DNA from: Macrotis lagotis
Lineage: Eukaryota > Chordata > Mammalia > Peramelemorphia > Peramelidae
NCBI RefSeq assembly: GCF_037893015.1
Contig: NC_133658.1
Coordinates: 16,980,566-17,044,565, forward strand
Direction of reading: 5' to 3'
Length of the DNA stretch: 64,000 bases
Shown here: piece after piece, positions 21,460-36,100 of the stretch
How the letters are laid out: every line of letters begins with the position of its first letter
Position numbering within the stretch: the first letter of the stretch is position 1
Made by a program: the position numbers and the translations under genes
The notes under the pieces: generated by a model
The model's input: the letters and a program-made list of their open reading frames with translations, nothing else
Databases searched by the model: none
What the model was told of the DNA's origin: nothing

Positions 21460-23281
21460 GGCACAAAATGTTTATAACTACAACTTCTACACATACTGTA
21501 AACTGTATATATTGTTACAAAGTGCTAATAACTAAATCGATGAAGAATGCAGAATCACTTTGGCTCAGTTAATTCCAATCATTTCATCAAATGGTTCAAT
21601 TTGCTGAATGAATCTGAATGGTGGTCTTCCATTTCTCATTTTCCCCCAATAGTCGATGCTCTGCTACACACACTAACTTGCTCCATTTTTCAATGTGCGA
21701 GTTTATGCAATTTTACTCTTGATCCTATTTACAAATATTAAGCCAGTTTTCATTAAACATAAGAAAAATGAAGCCTGCATTTATTTCCAAAACTGTAAAC
21801 AGGTATAAAGCTTTTAAAACAACGTTTATCTTTACAATACTTCAACTGTTAACAGTTGAAACCCTTTTCCGATTACACATTGATCTGGTTTTTTGTTCAC
21901 TCAAAGTTTGGGAGACCAAGACTTCCACCGCAAACCTCTAGCATGGTTATCAATAAATACTGCCTTGTATCATCTTCTGATAACAAGCTCTAGCCACTTT
22001 TATTTAAGAAAGATTCCAAAAACAGTTGATTTCACAGCTACTGGAGAAATAAGAGGACAGAGATGGATTTATTTTCAATGGTTAAAAAGCTGTAAAGATA
22101 ATCAAGTTTTAAACACACTACAGATAAAAACCAACCAATCTTAACCTGTAAAGGGTGATTGATGCATTTCTTTCTCTTTTGAAGATGTGCCCAATTTTAA
22201 ATAGAAATCTTCTCCTCCCTCCACCTCTGAACTGTGCCAATTTTAATACAAAATAAGGTGCCATTCATTAGTCCTTATGAGTAAACTAGCCTTTTCCATT
22301 TATCTAATTTTGAAACCATAGATTCAATGCCATCTTGTGAATAGCCACACCAGACTTCTCCTTTCACCTCCAACTAAAATCCAAGATACATATTTGAAAT
22401 AAATAGGTTGCAGAAGGCAAATCAAGTGTTACCACATTCAGAATTCAGATGGAGAAGAGAAATAACAAAGACATCTAAAAAGAATTAATTGTTGCTTTTC
22501 TTTTGGCCCTGGCTCACACACTACCATGATTTCTCAAATGCTAAGAGAAAACAAATGTAAGCCTAACCAAGGAGTTATCTCACACTTGCCAAAGCCAGTT
22601 TTACTACTACAAACGAGTCCATTAAGAATTGAATTCTGTGTTTGGACTGTCTATTCATTTCTGCCAAAACACATCCACTTTATAAAACGTGATGTGGAAT
22701 GCAGTTGGATGGAACAGTTTCTGCAAATTGGCCTAACTGCTTGTCTTAGTATTTTACTCACAGCTACCTAAAGCACTAAGTAAATGAGCAAATCGCTAGT
22801 TTCAAATGAACAGTGGTTCTCTAAATGGCCAATGTGAAAGTCCATTAACATAAACGGTAATTATTTCTATATCAAACAAGAGAGTAGCATCCTTCAGAGT
22901 CATGCTACATGTTCTGAAATCCAATCCCATCTACTTGAGGACACTGGTGATCCTGACGCTTCCTAACAATTTGGTACTAAAGCTTCACATTTTGAAGAAG
23001 GAAAGTATCACTGAAGAAGAGGCTGTGTTCCCCAAATGAAGAATTCTGTCACCAAGAGCAGGAAGCCTCAGGGGAAATCCTGCTTGAGGGGTCCCTAGCA
23101 TTGCCCTGGGGAAGATTGTACAGTAAATAGTCCCAAGTGGGAGCCCAAAGAGGCAGCATTTCAGAACTTGGTCGACTGCTCCCCAACCCCAGGACGGCTC
23201 CAGCTAGCAGCCTGAAGGCTCGGAATAGCTCCGGAAGCCTGAGGGTGTCTATCATTAAAGGGCTCCAGATGAAATGAAATT

Positions 23282-23287
23282 TTTATT
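23282..23287 (-). promoter_or_regulatory. BNIP3L: possible proximal poly(A) signal in the BNIP3L 3'UTR
   Basis: An AATAAA word on the minus strand lies about 900 bases after the stop codon. It could yield a shorter 3'UTR. Only the hexamer supports this. Confidence 0.3.
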
Positions 23288-24187
23288 AAGAAGCCTGTAA
23301 ATGCACTGAACCAACTACAACTTATTCAAGAGCTTCTCTTTGGGGGGGGGGGCAAAAGGAAAGAGATGAAAAATGAAAACAACCTCACACATAGCAGGAA
23401 AAACTCCCAACACCCAAAGTCCCCAATGCCATCTTTCTTTTCCCATCTAGGCCCGAGACCCTGTCTATCAGAAGGGTTCTGCGTCATCCCAAAACCAACC
23501 TTCTTGTCAACACACTGGTCATACTTCAGGGTTTACCCTGCTTAGTCTCCAACATTTATTGGTGCAGCCAGCCTTCTGTAAATTCTCAACGTGCCAGTCA
23601 ACACCAGGAGGCTTGAGAGAAAATGGCCCCAAAGCTGGTTTTAAATACATTTTTTTTATTGCCACAGACTACTTTTGTTTCTTTTTCTTTTTTTTTGTTA
23701 TAACTATAAATTGTAAGTTTCTGAGAGCTTGTCTTTGTCTTGAAAAAAAATCAAGGTTTGATAGGATACTTGCTAACCTGTTTTCTTTTTTAAAAGAGTA
23801 ATGGTCATTGTCCTAAAGCAGTCAATATTTCTATGGGAATGCTGCAGCTCTAACTCAGGTGGGATTGAAAAGGAGGCAACAAAAACAGGGTTATGGAAAA
23901 AAATCATTTGCTGGTGGCATCTGCGTTGAAAAGAAGACTTTGCAAATTTCTAAACAACAGTAAACTCTGTGAAGGAAACTGAGGGTCTTACAGGCCAAAA
24001 AGGAAATGAGGTCATGAAAACACCTCCCAAGAGTTCGAATAAAATACTGAATCCCAAGAGGAGCTGGAAGGAGGATATGTAAAAAGAGGTCGAGGACTGG
24101 GGCATGCTCAGAATGGTCTCGAGTTCAGGTACACTAAGGTGACAGGACAGCACGGCACGGGGCAGGCGCTCCAGGCTCTCCTCTCCC

Positions 24188-24236
24188 TCAGTAGGTGCTG
24201 GCGGATGGGGCGCTGAGGCGTTTTCCAATGTAGATG
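24188..24236 (-). CDS. BNIP3L: BNIP3L coding exon 6 and stop
   Basis: This 49 bp of coding sequence follows acceptor TTTTCAG. It completes Gly203, then encodes [15 protein letters not shown] and TGA at 24188-24190. It supplies the last turn of the membrane helix and the short tail that lies in the intermembrane space. The exon continues as the 3'UTR. Confidence 0.95.
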
Positions 24237-27200
24237 CTGAAAAGAGATACAGGGCGTTCCATTGGAGCAGGCTGGCAAGTCAGAGAGCCCTGTTCTAAGA
24301 GGTGCCAACAGAGATGGGTGCTTGGTCATGAAGCTAAGATGCCCCCTGGGGCCCACGGCAAGCCTCACCATCCTCCCATCCTCTAGCTCTGCAGCCTGGC
24401 TCCAGTTTCCTCTTCAGACTCGGAAGTGGGGGGGGGGGTGCAGAAGTTCCCCAGCCCCAGGCCTTCTCCAGCTCCACTATGCCCCAGTACAGTGGGGCAG
24501 GGTGAGGCAAGGCAGCTTCACTTTAGGTCAACTATTACTGTTTTTTCAGTCCTATGTGACCCCATTGGGGTTTTCTTGGCAAAGATAATGAAATGGCTCA
24601 CCATTTCCATCTCCTGCTCATTTGACAGATGAGGAAACTGAGGCAAACAGCAGTTAAGTGACCTGCCTGGGGTCCCAGTCAGGTTGGAACTCAGGTCTAG
24701 CCGTCCAACCACTGGATCATCTCATTGCCTCCATAGATAACGTTAGCTTGCTTCTGTTATCACAGAGCTGAACGGGACTTGGAGGGAGGGGCACCTGCAA
24801 CAGCTAAGGCCAGTGGTCCACTGGGCCACCTGCCTGGTCACAGGGTCCTGCCAGGAGGTATTCCTGCTCCAGGCTGGTAGTTTCTCATCTTAGTTACTAG
24901 GGACAATGCGAAGGGAAGTGAACTGCCCAAGGTCCCCCAGTCAGGATGCATCAGAGGCAGGAAGTGCCTCCATCTTTAAGGTTACTACAAGAAGTGAAAC
25001 AAATAAAAAGCTTAACATAAAGGGACTTTTCCCTATGACTCAGTGACTCCTATATCTTTCCAATCCCATTTTTTTGTTTGTTTTTGGCAAGGCAAAGGGG
25101 TCAAGTGACTTGCCCAAGGTCACACAGCTACTATTCTTGCCTGAGTCTCCAAACCCAGACTATAGGAAATGAGAACCAGTCGGGACATCCCCCCTGACGG
25201 CTGCTGCAGACCAGAAGGCCGCCAATAGGCACAGCTGGAAGGGAGTATCCAGATGGACTCTTCTACTGAGTTTCTTAAACACGTGTGGATGCTGAATGTA
25301 AGATAAAGACAAGTATCCAGTCCATGGGGTTGATAGTCCTTAACCTCCCAGCTGAAGCAAAACCACAAACTAAGTCCTCTAATAATAATTTCATGAAAAT
25401 TCTTTGAAATAAAAAAGTGGAGTGCCAGAAGCTTTTTTGAAAACCCATTCTCTGCATTACAATCAATGAACACTAAGTAAGTGGCTACTGTGTGTCCAGC
25501 CCTGGGCCAGACGAGGACAAGATTAAGTGAAAGGGGCAAACTGAGAAAGGCCAGAATTGCCTCTGTACTCACCCTAGTCCCAAAGCCAAAACATGAGAGA
25601 TGAACAGCGATGGAATGAATACTTTAAGAAACTCTGCAGAGAAAATGCCCCCTTTCTTCATGGCTCCACTTTTCCTCATACTCAAAGAAACGGAACGCTT
25701 AGGGTGCCGGAAGTGGAATTCCCTGACGAAAGAAAGAGAGGGAGAAATGGGTCAGGAAGCCTGGGCTGAGAAAGAGTGAGGAGAGGAGAGGAGAGCAGCC
25801 GGAAATGGTCGCGTCCAACAACAGAGGATGAAGGGAAGCAGCGCTCCACTGGGGCCTCACGGTGGGCCTCCGAGTCACTCACTTGGGGGGGATGTTCTCA
25901 GGACGACTGGACCAGTCCGATACCCAGTCCACACTTTTCTGCAAAGCTTCCACTTCTTTTTCTCCTTCTGCAGCTTCTTCTTCAGACTGGGAAGGAGAAT
26001 TCATATTTTAATACAAGAAAAACAAAAGAAAACCACCTCGAAAATAAAGATCAGCTAGCTCCAGGGACAGAAAGCAAAAAAGGCCACAGGTTATTTTAGT
26101 GCTGTTACCATTAGGACCATCCAAGAGGATCGACTGCATAGATGCTGATGAATACTGGCTGCCTTTCTACCAGGGTTCCACAAGTCAAGGCCTGATAAAT
26201 ATTTAATGTCTTGCTAAGAATGCGAGTGGTTTCACTGACCTGAATAAAGTAGTTTAAGAATATAATGTGAGCCAAAATAAACAGCACAGGAAGTCCAAAA
26301 TCAGAAGTAAAAATTACAAGATGATATTTTTAGGCTATCAAGGCTCAAACGCATCGAAACAGTCATTTGAAACGAACCTAAAAACAGTTTGGCTCAAGCT
26401 GAAGGAATTTAGAATATTTCATTTCGTTTCTGATTTCATTCTAGCTTATTAAGCCAGATGAGGAGAAATATCGTTTCTATTTAAAAAAAATCACAATCAA
26501 GGCCAGAGGGATGCAAGGCCGTGGACCAAAGGTGACCCATCTTTTCCTTGAGATTTTCAGAGGGTGGCTCCTAAGACCTGATTCTTCACTAAGCTTGGGC
26601 CCAGGAGGGGCCATCTACCCAGTTCTGCAGGGAATAAGGAGCAAGGAAGAAAACGCTAAGAAAAAGTCTAATTCCAACACACAACCCCATCAATACCATT
26701 CACAGGTCATGGCTCTACTCTTAACTCTCTGCAAAAGTGCTTTTAAAAAGCTATTTGAAATTTGCACTACAATGCAAACATCTTCAAATTGGGGTCTGGC
26801 TCTACAGGCAAAAAGAAGTTTCCTTTTGAACCAGGGCACTTAATCTGGGATCCATTTTCTTTTTAAAAAACTATCATTGGAGCCCTACGTATTCTGTTCT
26901 CTAAACACCTTCGGAGCATGGCTTCAGATAAGAGGTGGGGAGAAGGGGGGGGGGGGGTCAGGGGATCAGGGATCCATCTCTTAGGGACAGGTAGGTGGCA
27001 CAGTGGATAGAGCGCTGGCCCTGGAGTCAGGAGGACCTGAGTTCAAATCTCACCTCAGACACTTAATTAAATAACCTAGCTGGGTGACTTTGGACAAGTG
27101 ACTTAACACCACTGCCTTGCAAAAATCCAAAAAATAATAATAAATAAATGATTCATCCCTTAAAGGATATAATGTGGCTTAGAACAGAGGCTCCCCCAGC

Positions 27201-30200
27201 CCAGCACAGACCTCCTGTCCTCCTTCAGAAGGGGAAGCCATCCTTGCTTATCTCCACACCCTTGCACAAAGCTCTATTTTCCCTTAATCCTCGGCTTATG
27301 GATTTAAGCCACAAATTCATCTGAAAGCTTCAGCCAATGTGGGTTTTGTAGTCTGCATCCCTTCTTGGGGAAGCAACACACTGGCTTTTAGTTTTCCCAA
27401 AACTTAGCTTCTGAGATCTAAGAAATGTCCTGAAGTGGTGGCATCTGGAAGAGAGGGGCTTCTACCAGCCACCCCTTAATCTCTTCAGAAGGAAGGCCAT
27501 CAGGGTTTCGGCTTGCCCACGCACACTCCCAGGCCCAGAGGTCTGGAAGTGGCTCTGTCCAGCCCGCTCAGAGGGCAGCCCACAGCCAGATGACTTTCTT
27601 TGCCACGGCTGCTTATTATTGGGGTCAAAACTCAAGAGCTCAGACCTGATCGTGTTCCAAGTCAAGTCTGAACTCTATTCTTTCTTCCCCTGGTATCTAA
27701 CACTGCCGTGAGCCAGCCCATCCTTGGACCTTCTCTGGACCGAAAGAGCTTTGGAGTTCTTCCTGCGGCTCTAACGAGACCTGGGAGAAACACTTATTAG
27801 AAGTATGCGCTGGCTCTGGCAAGGGTGCCTGAGAGTCACAAGGGCTGGCAGCATCTCACAGGTGGTCTGAGCAGGTGCCTCCTCATTTTACAGGAGGAAG
27901 TGAGGCCCAGGGAAAAGTCAGTGACTTGCCCAAGGTCACACAGCTAGTAGGAATACTTCTGAGTGTGGGAATCAAACCTAGAATTCAGTTCTTTCCAGGG
28001 GTTCTTTTCTTCTTTACCTCTCTCCACTGTTTTGTTTCTAAGCTAATTATGTAACAAATGTCCCTTCTCACCCCATCCCAAATGGCTGTCTACATTTTCT
28101 TTTTTGCTGTCTTATCGGGGGCAACTTGTCCAAGGACTTCTGAGCTTAAATACAGCTGGTGCACTTCACTGTCCCTCCTCCCCCAGAATTCTTGAAGATC
28201 GGTCAGGCAGCACCAAAACTGCCTTTGGGGAAAAGTCAGTGATCCCCAGAGCCTGCGGGGTCACGTGGAAGTGGGGCCCTTCAGAGAAGTGGCATTCATT
28301 AAGGGGACTGAACCCCAGAACTGTTATACTGTCTCCTCTGCTTCAAAAAATTCTTCTTTTCTTGATAAAAACCAAAACACAGAATTCATTTAGCATCAAT
28401 GTTGTTCCTGGGCAAATAAGGTGCCAACCTCTCAAAGCACCAACTGGGGGACTCTCTTCCTCCCGTCCTGCACTAGGGCCTGGAGCTCACCTTCCTTTGG
28501 GTAAAATGCAGCCCCTGGGGGCACCACGCCAACAAGGACAAGGGTGGAGCTGACATGGGCCACTGGACTGGTGGCTCTGCCAGGCTGCTGCCAGGCTTGC
28601 AAGGGCTCCTTTCCTCGGGGCAGGATGGGACCCTCCCTCTCACATCACTCTTCTGTCTTCCTCTCTTTGGAAAAAGGGGGTGGGGACAGGAGGCTTATGA
28701 CTGCACCAGTGTCCAGCAACTTCTCTCCCTAGAGAGGATCCAGGCAATGTACCTCAGGGTTAGGACTTGAACCCAGGCCCTCCCAAATCTGCAGCCAGTT
28801 CTATCCACTGGGCCACTCTACCTCTTGGTTGCTCATTTAGAGATGAGGAAAATAACCCAGGCTTCTCTCCTGGGAATGTCATTGTGGTAAGCAGAGCCAA
28901 GAACTTTCTCAATCTCACCAAGCTCAAAAGTCAGAAACCAAATGACTCATTCATCTCGACTAAAATTTTACTCTTATTTATTAAGCAAAACGTAGTTTTT
29001 TTCTGAAAAAGGAGTGTGCATTTTGCTAGATAGCTCACTTGGAATGAGAAAAGGTACCTGAGAGCTATGGTCCCTGCTGGTGTGCATGTCCACATCAAAC
29101 ATTATCTGACCATCTTCTTGTGGGGAAGGGCTGAGGGGGAAAAAGGGTGAACCATTAGTTTTCATTCTTCGGGAGAGAAACTGAATGACCCAAAGCTACA
29201 GCCTATGTCCTTGCCAAAGGAGACTTCAAAATATCCACCCCCTCATACCCCCCACAATCTCACAATGATGTCAGGAAGCTGAAGAAAAAGGGGATAAACA
29301 GAATTAGTTGGTGAGAATGTACTTTACAAAAAATAACTGAGAGGAAATCAAATTTCATCTAAAGCACCAAGACCGTTCAGAATCCCCTTCCCCCCAATAA
29401 TGGTTTCCTTTCAATAAAAGAATGTGGCCTTCTTCCTAACATTTTTTTCTCTTGGAAATATAGCACATAAAATCCTTTTGAAATACATTTTCCTCTCTCC
29501 AAGGAAGGCTGTCCCTTAACTCCCAGGTCCTAAACAAAGCAGGTGAAGGATCCTAAGATTTGGAATTGTGTCAGAATGATTTCTAGTAAAACTTGGGTGA
29601 TTTCATGAGGATAGTGGCCCCTTCCACAAATGCTCATCCCAAGCACACAGCTATTTACATAGGACCTGAAAGTCTGCAAAACACTCTGTAACTCACAGTA
29701 ACTCACAGGAGCTCTAAAACAACCTTGGGAAGGAGGGAGACACTTCAGGGCTTATTAGCTTTTTTATAAAGATTCCAAAACTCAGAGGTTAATGCCAACC
29801 CAGGAATTCCTGCCTCTCTGATAAGCCCTCAAAGCCGATGGTCTCAGAGCTGGTGTAGCCTAGAAGGTTATGAACCACCCAGAGCCTAGCTGAGCTGGCC
29901 CTGGCACAAGAAGCAGACATTTCATCACCAAGAATGTCCTAGAATTCTTTCCAACTTGGTAGAGCATCCATGAAAAGACCAGCTCATGAGAAGGATCTCT
30001 GAACCAAGAGGACCCAAAGACAATTTTAACAATGGGAACAAATGGATCATTTGGAAACTGCTGGCAATCTATTACTACTCCCAAGAATCTGGGAGTGGAG
30101 CATCCACCCCAAGAATGCTGCTCTAGGATCCCACAGTCAAAGGCCAGGTTATAGTAACAATAACAGACATTGGTGCAAAGCTGTAAGAGTCTGAAAAGTG

Positions 30201-33101
30201 CTTTACATACAAGAGCATGCTAAGTATTCGTAATACTGCCCCTGTGACAGATGAACACATCGAGACGAAGCAGGACTGATGGCTTGGCCATGGCCACACA
30301 CATCCCTAAGGGCTGGAAGTTGAGACTCAAAGTTCTCAAAGGTCTTTCCTCTGCACCAAGGAGACTCTTGTTATGACAAGAGCACTAATGTGAATTGGCA
30401 CAAGAGGTAAGAAGAATGCTGGAGAAACCCTGGACCGGGATCCAATCCTGACCATCTCTCCAGCTGGCACTAGAGAAGAGGTGGTGCCAGGATGCCAATC
30501 CAAATCAAATACTGTAATTCCCTGAGTAGGTGAATCAGTCACAATCCTCCCCCGGGTAATGGGAGCTAACACTGACAAAATCCCCGGTCTGAGCTGAGAG
30601 CTTTCTAAGTCTGTCTCTTTAGGGAGCTATGTTCTATGAGCTCATTTGAAGAGAAGGAAGCTAAGGCCAATAGTTTATGGGACTTGCCCAGGGTCCTCTG
30701 GCTGGACTAGAGCTCGGCTCTTCCCTCCTCTAGGACCAGCACTCTCTACTTCACAACCAAGCACTATTAGAAGGAGAAGAAAGCAAAGGAGGATCAAGAA
30801 ACCACGATTAGGCTGATTCAAAATGAAAATGCATGAGGCTGCCATCAGTGACAATACTATAATCACATAAAAAACGGTAGTCACCAAAAAATTAGGCCAA
30901 TTCTTTCTGGTAGGCAGGAAGAAAATCAGATCTGGCTTGCTGGAAGATACAGTGATCCAAAAAATGTTTTCAACAATTTGCCAACTCTTTCTAAGAGGCT
31001 GAGGTCAATGTGAACCAAAGTCTGGGGAGAGGAGTTGTGGAGGGGACTACCCTCTATTTCACATTCTATTCAATCACCCCATATTGACTCCACCGCTGCG
31101 CCTTGGGAAAGGTGCCCACTCAGAGAGCCCAAAGATCCCTGGCCTCCAGAAGGGGCTGCTGCTTAGCTAGTCAGAGCAGAGGAGGCTGATCTCCAGCACT
31201 GAGACTTCCCAGTGGAGGTGGGGCCAGAACTGGATCTTGAGGCACTGTTTACTGAGTTTGCTTTAAGAAAAACAAAACAAACCAGTCACCGACTCCTCCT
31301 AGGTCTGGAGCCTGAAAATTCTTCATTTAGGATCCAAGGACACATCTATACAAGGGGAGGTTTAGAGCAAAGCTATCTCCTGCCTCCTTGAGTGACCCTG
31401 GTAGATCCCAAACAACACTCTGGGCCTGGGCCAAGCCAAGAATTTCAACGAACTATTAATCAGTCAAAACTTAAAAAAAAAAAACCCAAAACACAATAAC
31501 ATCCTCTTATATTGGGGGGGGGGGGGGGGGCGGGCAAAATCCTAAGTCGGAAGAAGCCAAAGCCATCACCTAGTCCAGGGACGTAGATGGGCAAAATGAC
31601 CTGCTCAGGTTTCTCACAGTCAAGTCAGTGGTCCCCCCCCCCCAAGCTCTCCAGTGTAGATGTGCACCCCACAGGTGGCTCGGGAGATGTCTGGCAGCCA
31701 CATCCTGCATCCAAATTGAAGCCTGACTTTTTGAGAAGTTCAGCTTCATACTTGCCAGAAGGAATAAACTCATAAAATGCTTTGGGCCAACTATTGTTTT
31801 ATAACAAATGACAAAAATGTATGTCTCTTTTACCTGTCACAGTGAGAACTGCCTCTGGAACTACTCTGTCCTGATTCATGCTGGGCATCCAAAAGAATCT
31901 TCTCCATGTCTCCATTGTGAATGGAGGATGAGGAGGGAACGTGTTCCAGTCCCCCATTTTTCCCATTTCCATTGCCATCGTTGCCATTGCTGTTGCCGTT
32001 CATCTGTAGCTCCACCCAGGAACCTGTTGAGCAAGCCAGATAACTTCGGTCATAACCACTGTAAAACAGAAATTTGCCACTCGCTGTACACAGATGTAAA
32101 CATGCTGAATCCTGATAACAATCCTGGCTACCCCCAAAACAAACAAAAATACTGAAGGAGTAGTGTAGGAGAAAACTGGTCACTCTACAAATTGATTATC
32201 ACAGTAAAAAAAAAAAAAAAAAAAAACAACCCCCAAAACAAAAACCCTTGAGAAATTATCTTCATTGCTTAAATAAACAGGGAAATCAGGCCCTGTACCT
32301 TCTTCTCCTGGTTTATAGCATCAACTCTTAAATATTCTACTTACTCTTACAGCAATACTGTACTTCAGCTGCTCAGTCTGAGACATAACAAAAACAGGCA
32401 ACCACCAGAACTTCTCAAATGTTCACCACTATTGTCAAACTCAATTTAAAACAAATTCTCTATGTGGCCCAAAGTACTTAACTCAGCTACTTCAAATAAA
32501 AGTCTAGATTGGTAAGCTTCACAAAATATTACCGGTTTTGAGATAAAAGAGACCTTTGAGATCAAGTCTAAACTTTGAGTCAAGTCCAACCAGTTTGGGA
32601 GAGAAAGAAATGAAGCTGAAGAGGTCTAGAGGCTCCCGGAGGTCACATACTGAGTTAGCAGAATTGAGACTAAACCTTGGTTCAGGTTCAGCAGCTTTCC
32701 ACTCTAAAAAGTTTCCCAAGCCAGTCCAGAAACAAATTTTGGATCTCCAATAAACTCACACTAACACATACAATCTCTACTTTTTCTACACAGAAACACA
32801 CCTTGGGATTGCTTCTTCTGATCTCCTGTCCCATAGGCTCTCCCTTTTGCCTGGGTTCTTCCTAGTCTGCTCCAGTCTAACCCACCCTAGTAAAAGCCTA
32901 GGCAGCTGTATAGCTGCAGGGGGTGGGGCCAACAGGAAGATGGGGAGGGGCCTTGCCAATGAAAATATCTTCTCCATCAAGAAGGTTTCTGGACCTCAGG
33001 ACTTAACTCCAGTCACCATCCACATGCAGGGAAGTTGAAAGTCTTTAGACTCAGGCAAGGCTAGTTTTAATGAATGTTATTCCACCATCCTCATAGTAGT
33101 A

Positions 33102-33160
<59 letters not shown>

Positions 33161-36100
33161 TTTTTCTACCCCTGTGCCCTCATACCAAGACAGGGAGGCA
33201 ATACCACTACCTAGTCTATACCACAAAGAAACCAAAGGAAAAGGAAAAGAGATTAGGTAGAGAAATTTTTTTTTTAAGTTTTTGCAAGGCAGTGGAGTTA
33301 AGTGGCTTGCCCAAGGCCACACAGCTAGGTCATTATTAAGTGTCTGAATTCGGATTTGAACTCGGGTACTCCTGACTCCAGACCGGTGCTCTATCCACTG
33401 TGCCACCTAGATGCCCCTGTAGAGAAATCTTTCTAGCAACCCTTTCTGTGCTAACAAAGACTGGAAATTGAGTGGATGCCCATCAACTGGGGAATAGCTG
33501 AATATGCTGCAGTATAATGTAATGGCATACAATACAAGAAATAATGAGCAGGATCATTTCAGCAAAACTGGAGAAATGATATAAACTGCCAAATGGAGTG
33601 AGTGAGCAGGACCTGAACACTGTACATAGTAACACCAATACTAAGTGATGAACAGCTATGGAGAACTTAGCTATTCTCAGCAATACAAAGGACTTGGGAT
33701 GAGAAATGATATCACCTCCAAAGAAAAACCTCCTGATGTCTGGATGCAGAGCAAGCCTACTTTTTAAACTTTTATTATTTTGGGGGTTTGGGTCTTTTTT
33801 TTTTTTTTGAAACAGCAGGTCAGGGTGGAACCATTGCCCACAGGCAGGTACCTCAACCAATCCTAGGGGTGGGTGTAGGAAATTGGTAGGCACTTATCAG
33901 GCAAATCTAGCAACACCCCCCCCCAGGCACTGCTTCCCATAGGTAGCCCAGGGGAAGGGAGATCTCCAGTATTAGAGATCTTTAAACATAATCACAATTT
34001 CCAATCAATACACTTGTGAGGTATTTAAAAAAGGCAACTATTTCAATTCCCATTATACAAAAGAAAAAGTCAAATTCTCAGATCGGGTCTGGTGGTGTGG
34101 CCTTGGCTTTATGGAGCCTAAGTCCAATGCTCTTTCAGATCCAGAACATAATTTCATAATTCATATTTTCTTCCAGAACCTTCTGACTGTCTCAATATGA
34201 TCTCAAAGATTTCAAATTTCTCTTAGTCACTGGTACTATGGATTTTCCAGAGGTCAATTTAAGCTCCTGGCAGGCAGGGACTGTTTATCCTCTCTCCACT
34301 TGGAGTAAGAACAAAGTGGGAAAACAGACACACCACCATGTTTTTCCTCATCACTGTGGCTGGGCAGACAAAAGCAAGACTTGGGGGAAGGTCTGTCACT
34401 TGACATAGAAAGAGATTCTAGGAATAATCCTGGGAAGGGCTATAAATCCATAGGCACAATTTATGATTTCCCAATTTCTGACATTTCCTGGAAAGTTGTA
34501 AACAGGGAGAAAGAACAAGCTCTGGGAAAACAAACAAACAACCACCACCTGTTCAGTTTTTAGAGCCAGCAGTCTTTGAACAGACTTCTAAGTCTATACT
34601 TGACACCATTCTGTCTCTCTAGGGTCAATCCCTCACCTAGGAAATGAGAGATTATGGACTCTGATTCAGAGTTCAAAATAAAGATCAAACTGAAGCCCCT
34701 AATTCTATACAAGAGATCAAAAATATGAAGTTAAATAACTTTCTGGAGGGCCTATAAATACTAAAAGGTAAATTAAGGTTTCTGCCAGAAGGTTCTTTCT
34801 TTCCAGTCCCTCCCATATCTTGAGTATAGATCTCCGTCATCCAAATATTCATGCCATGCCACTGGCTCATTTCAATGAATTTTTGGTCTCATGTTTTAAT
34901 TATAAGAAAAAAAAAGCCAGAAACAGCAAAAGAAAAGCAGAAATTCTTATCCTTCAGTGGAACTATACTTACAAATGACATCCCTCCCCCTTATGTAATA
35001 TTCAGATCAGCTACTATGTCCTAAACTACATTTAAGAAACTGCAAATTAACATCTAGAAAACTGGCAAATAGAGAAGCTAATTCATACAATGATTTTCTT
35101 TTTAAATCATTGGGCAGAGTTTCTTTGAGGGTCATGGTGTTTGGCTTCATTTGTTATTCAGTGAACTCAAGGTTTGCTTCTCAACAGCAATGATTCAATT
35201 GCACCCCAGAAGAGGAGAATTTGGCTTTAGCAGGAGAGACAGAGATGGCCTTCCCCATCCACCTCAGGATGTTTAAATATTGAGCAGAAAAGATAAAAGA
35301 CTCAATCTCACCTAGAGAAACAAGGCAAAGCAATGTCTAAAGAATCTAGACAAGGACACTGAAAGGGAGGGGAAAGGAGGAAGGAAGGAACCTAAAAAGT
35401 GAACTTTATGCAATGAATAATTTTCCATAAACAGTTTTTGCTCAACCGAGGACTTTATTAAAATAAAAAATATGATTAAATCATCAACTGCTCTTCTTTT
35501 TTGAGGAATGGTCTTCTATGTATGTAAAAGAAAGTGGTTTTTGCCTTTTCTGCAGTAACAACATTTTCCAGTGTAAGCCTCTGGGAGTGGCTGAGTTGGC
35601 ATCTAAGTAGACAAGCTAGCTACGTTCAGAACTGCACGTTTTCAGTTGAATGCCACAGACATGGCCAGCTAAGGACATTCACAATTATGACTCCATGCAC
35701 TATGAGGCTTTGTCTCCATCCCAGTTAACACTAACCAGCTCTGCAATTTGGGGGGGAGGGGTGGAAGAGGGGTCAGAGAAGGCAGGGAGACTAGTAAATA
35801 AATAGTTCTTTTCCTTCTCCCATCAAGAAGACTGGAATCTTTTCCTTGGAAACTGTTCAATTCCTTTCTAAAACCAAGAGTGCTCCCTCAACCTGCCAGG
35901 TGGGACTTCCTATTTTAGCAATAAATATGGTTCAGGAGTACTGTGAGGGGCTGTATCTCAAGGCTTCCTTTGAAAACCACTGAGGCTCTGCACAGTACTG
36001 GGACAGAGCAATAAGAGCTCACGGTCCCATAGCACATCAACGATTGACAAAGCTCACCCCACTCTCCAACCTTGTCCAATAGAAAGCCAAGTTAATATCC

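Larger units (their letters stand above)
21435..24187 (-). other. BNIP3L: BNIP3L 3'UTR
   Basis: About 2.75 kb follows the BNIP3L stop without an intron signal or recognisable SINE, LINE or LTR, although the flanks carry one SINE per 1-2 kb. The length is in the range I recall for the human BNIP3L 3'UTR. The transcript would be A/U-rich, contains a C-run (the G-run at 23341-23351 on the plus strand) and several internal AATAAA words, for example at 23282-23287. These could make shorter isoforms. The distal end is set by the ATTAAA at 21454-21459. Confidence 0.8.
24237..25572 (-). other. BNIP3L: BNIP3L intron 5
   Basis: This 1.3 kb GT-AG intron has a minus-strand CORE-SINE (24520-24735), a truncated WSINE (25066-25131) and a G-run at 24429-24438. 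Confidence 0.8.
25987..29057 (-). other. BNIP3L: BNIP3L intron 3
   Basis: This 3.1 kb GT-AG intron contains a plus-strand WSINE (26985-27150), a MIR at 27865-27990, a SINE tail fragment near 28755-28825, and a G-run at 26947-26958. No further coding exon is recognised. Confidence 0.8.
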
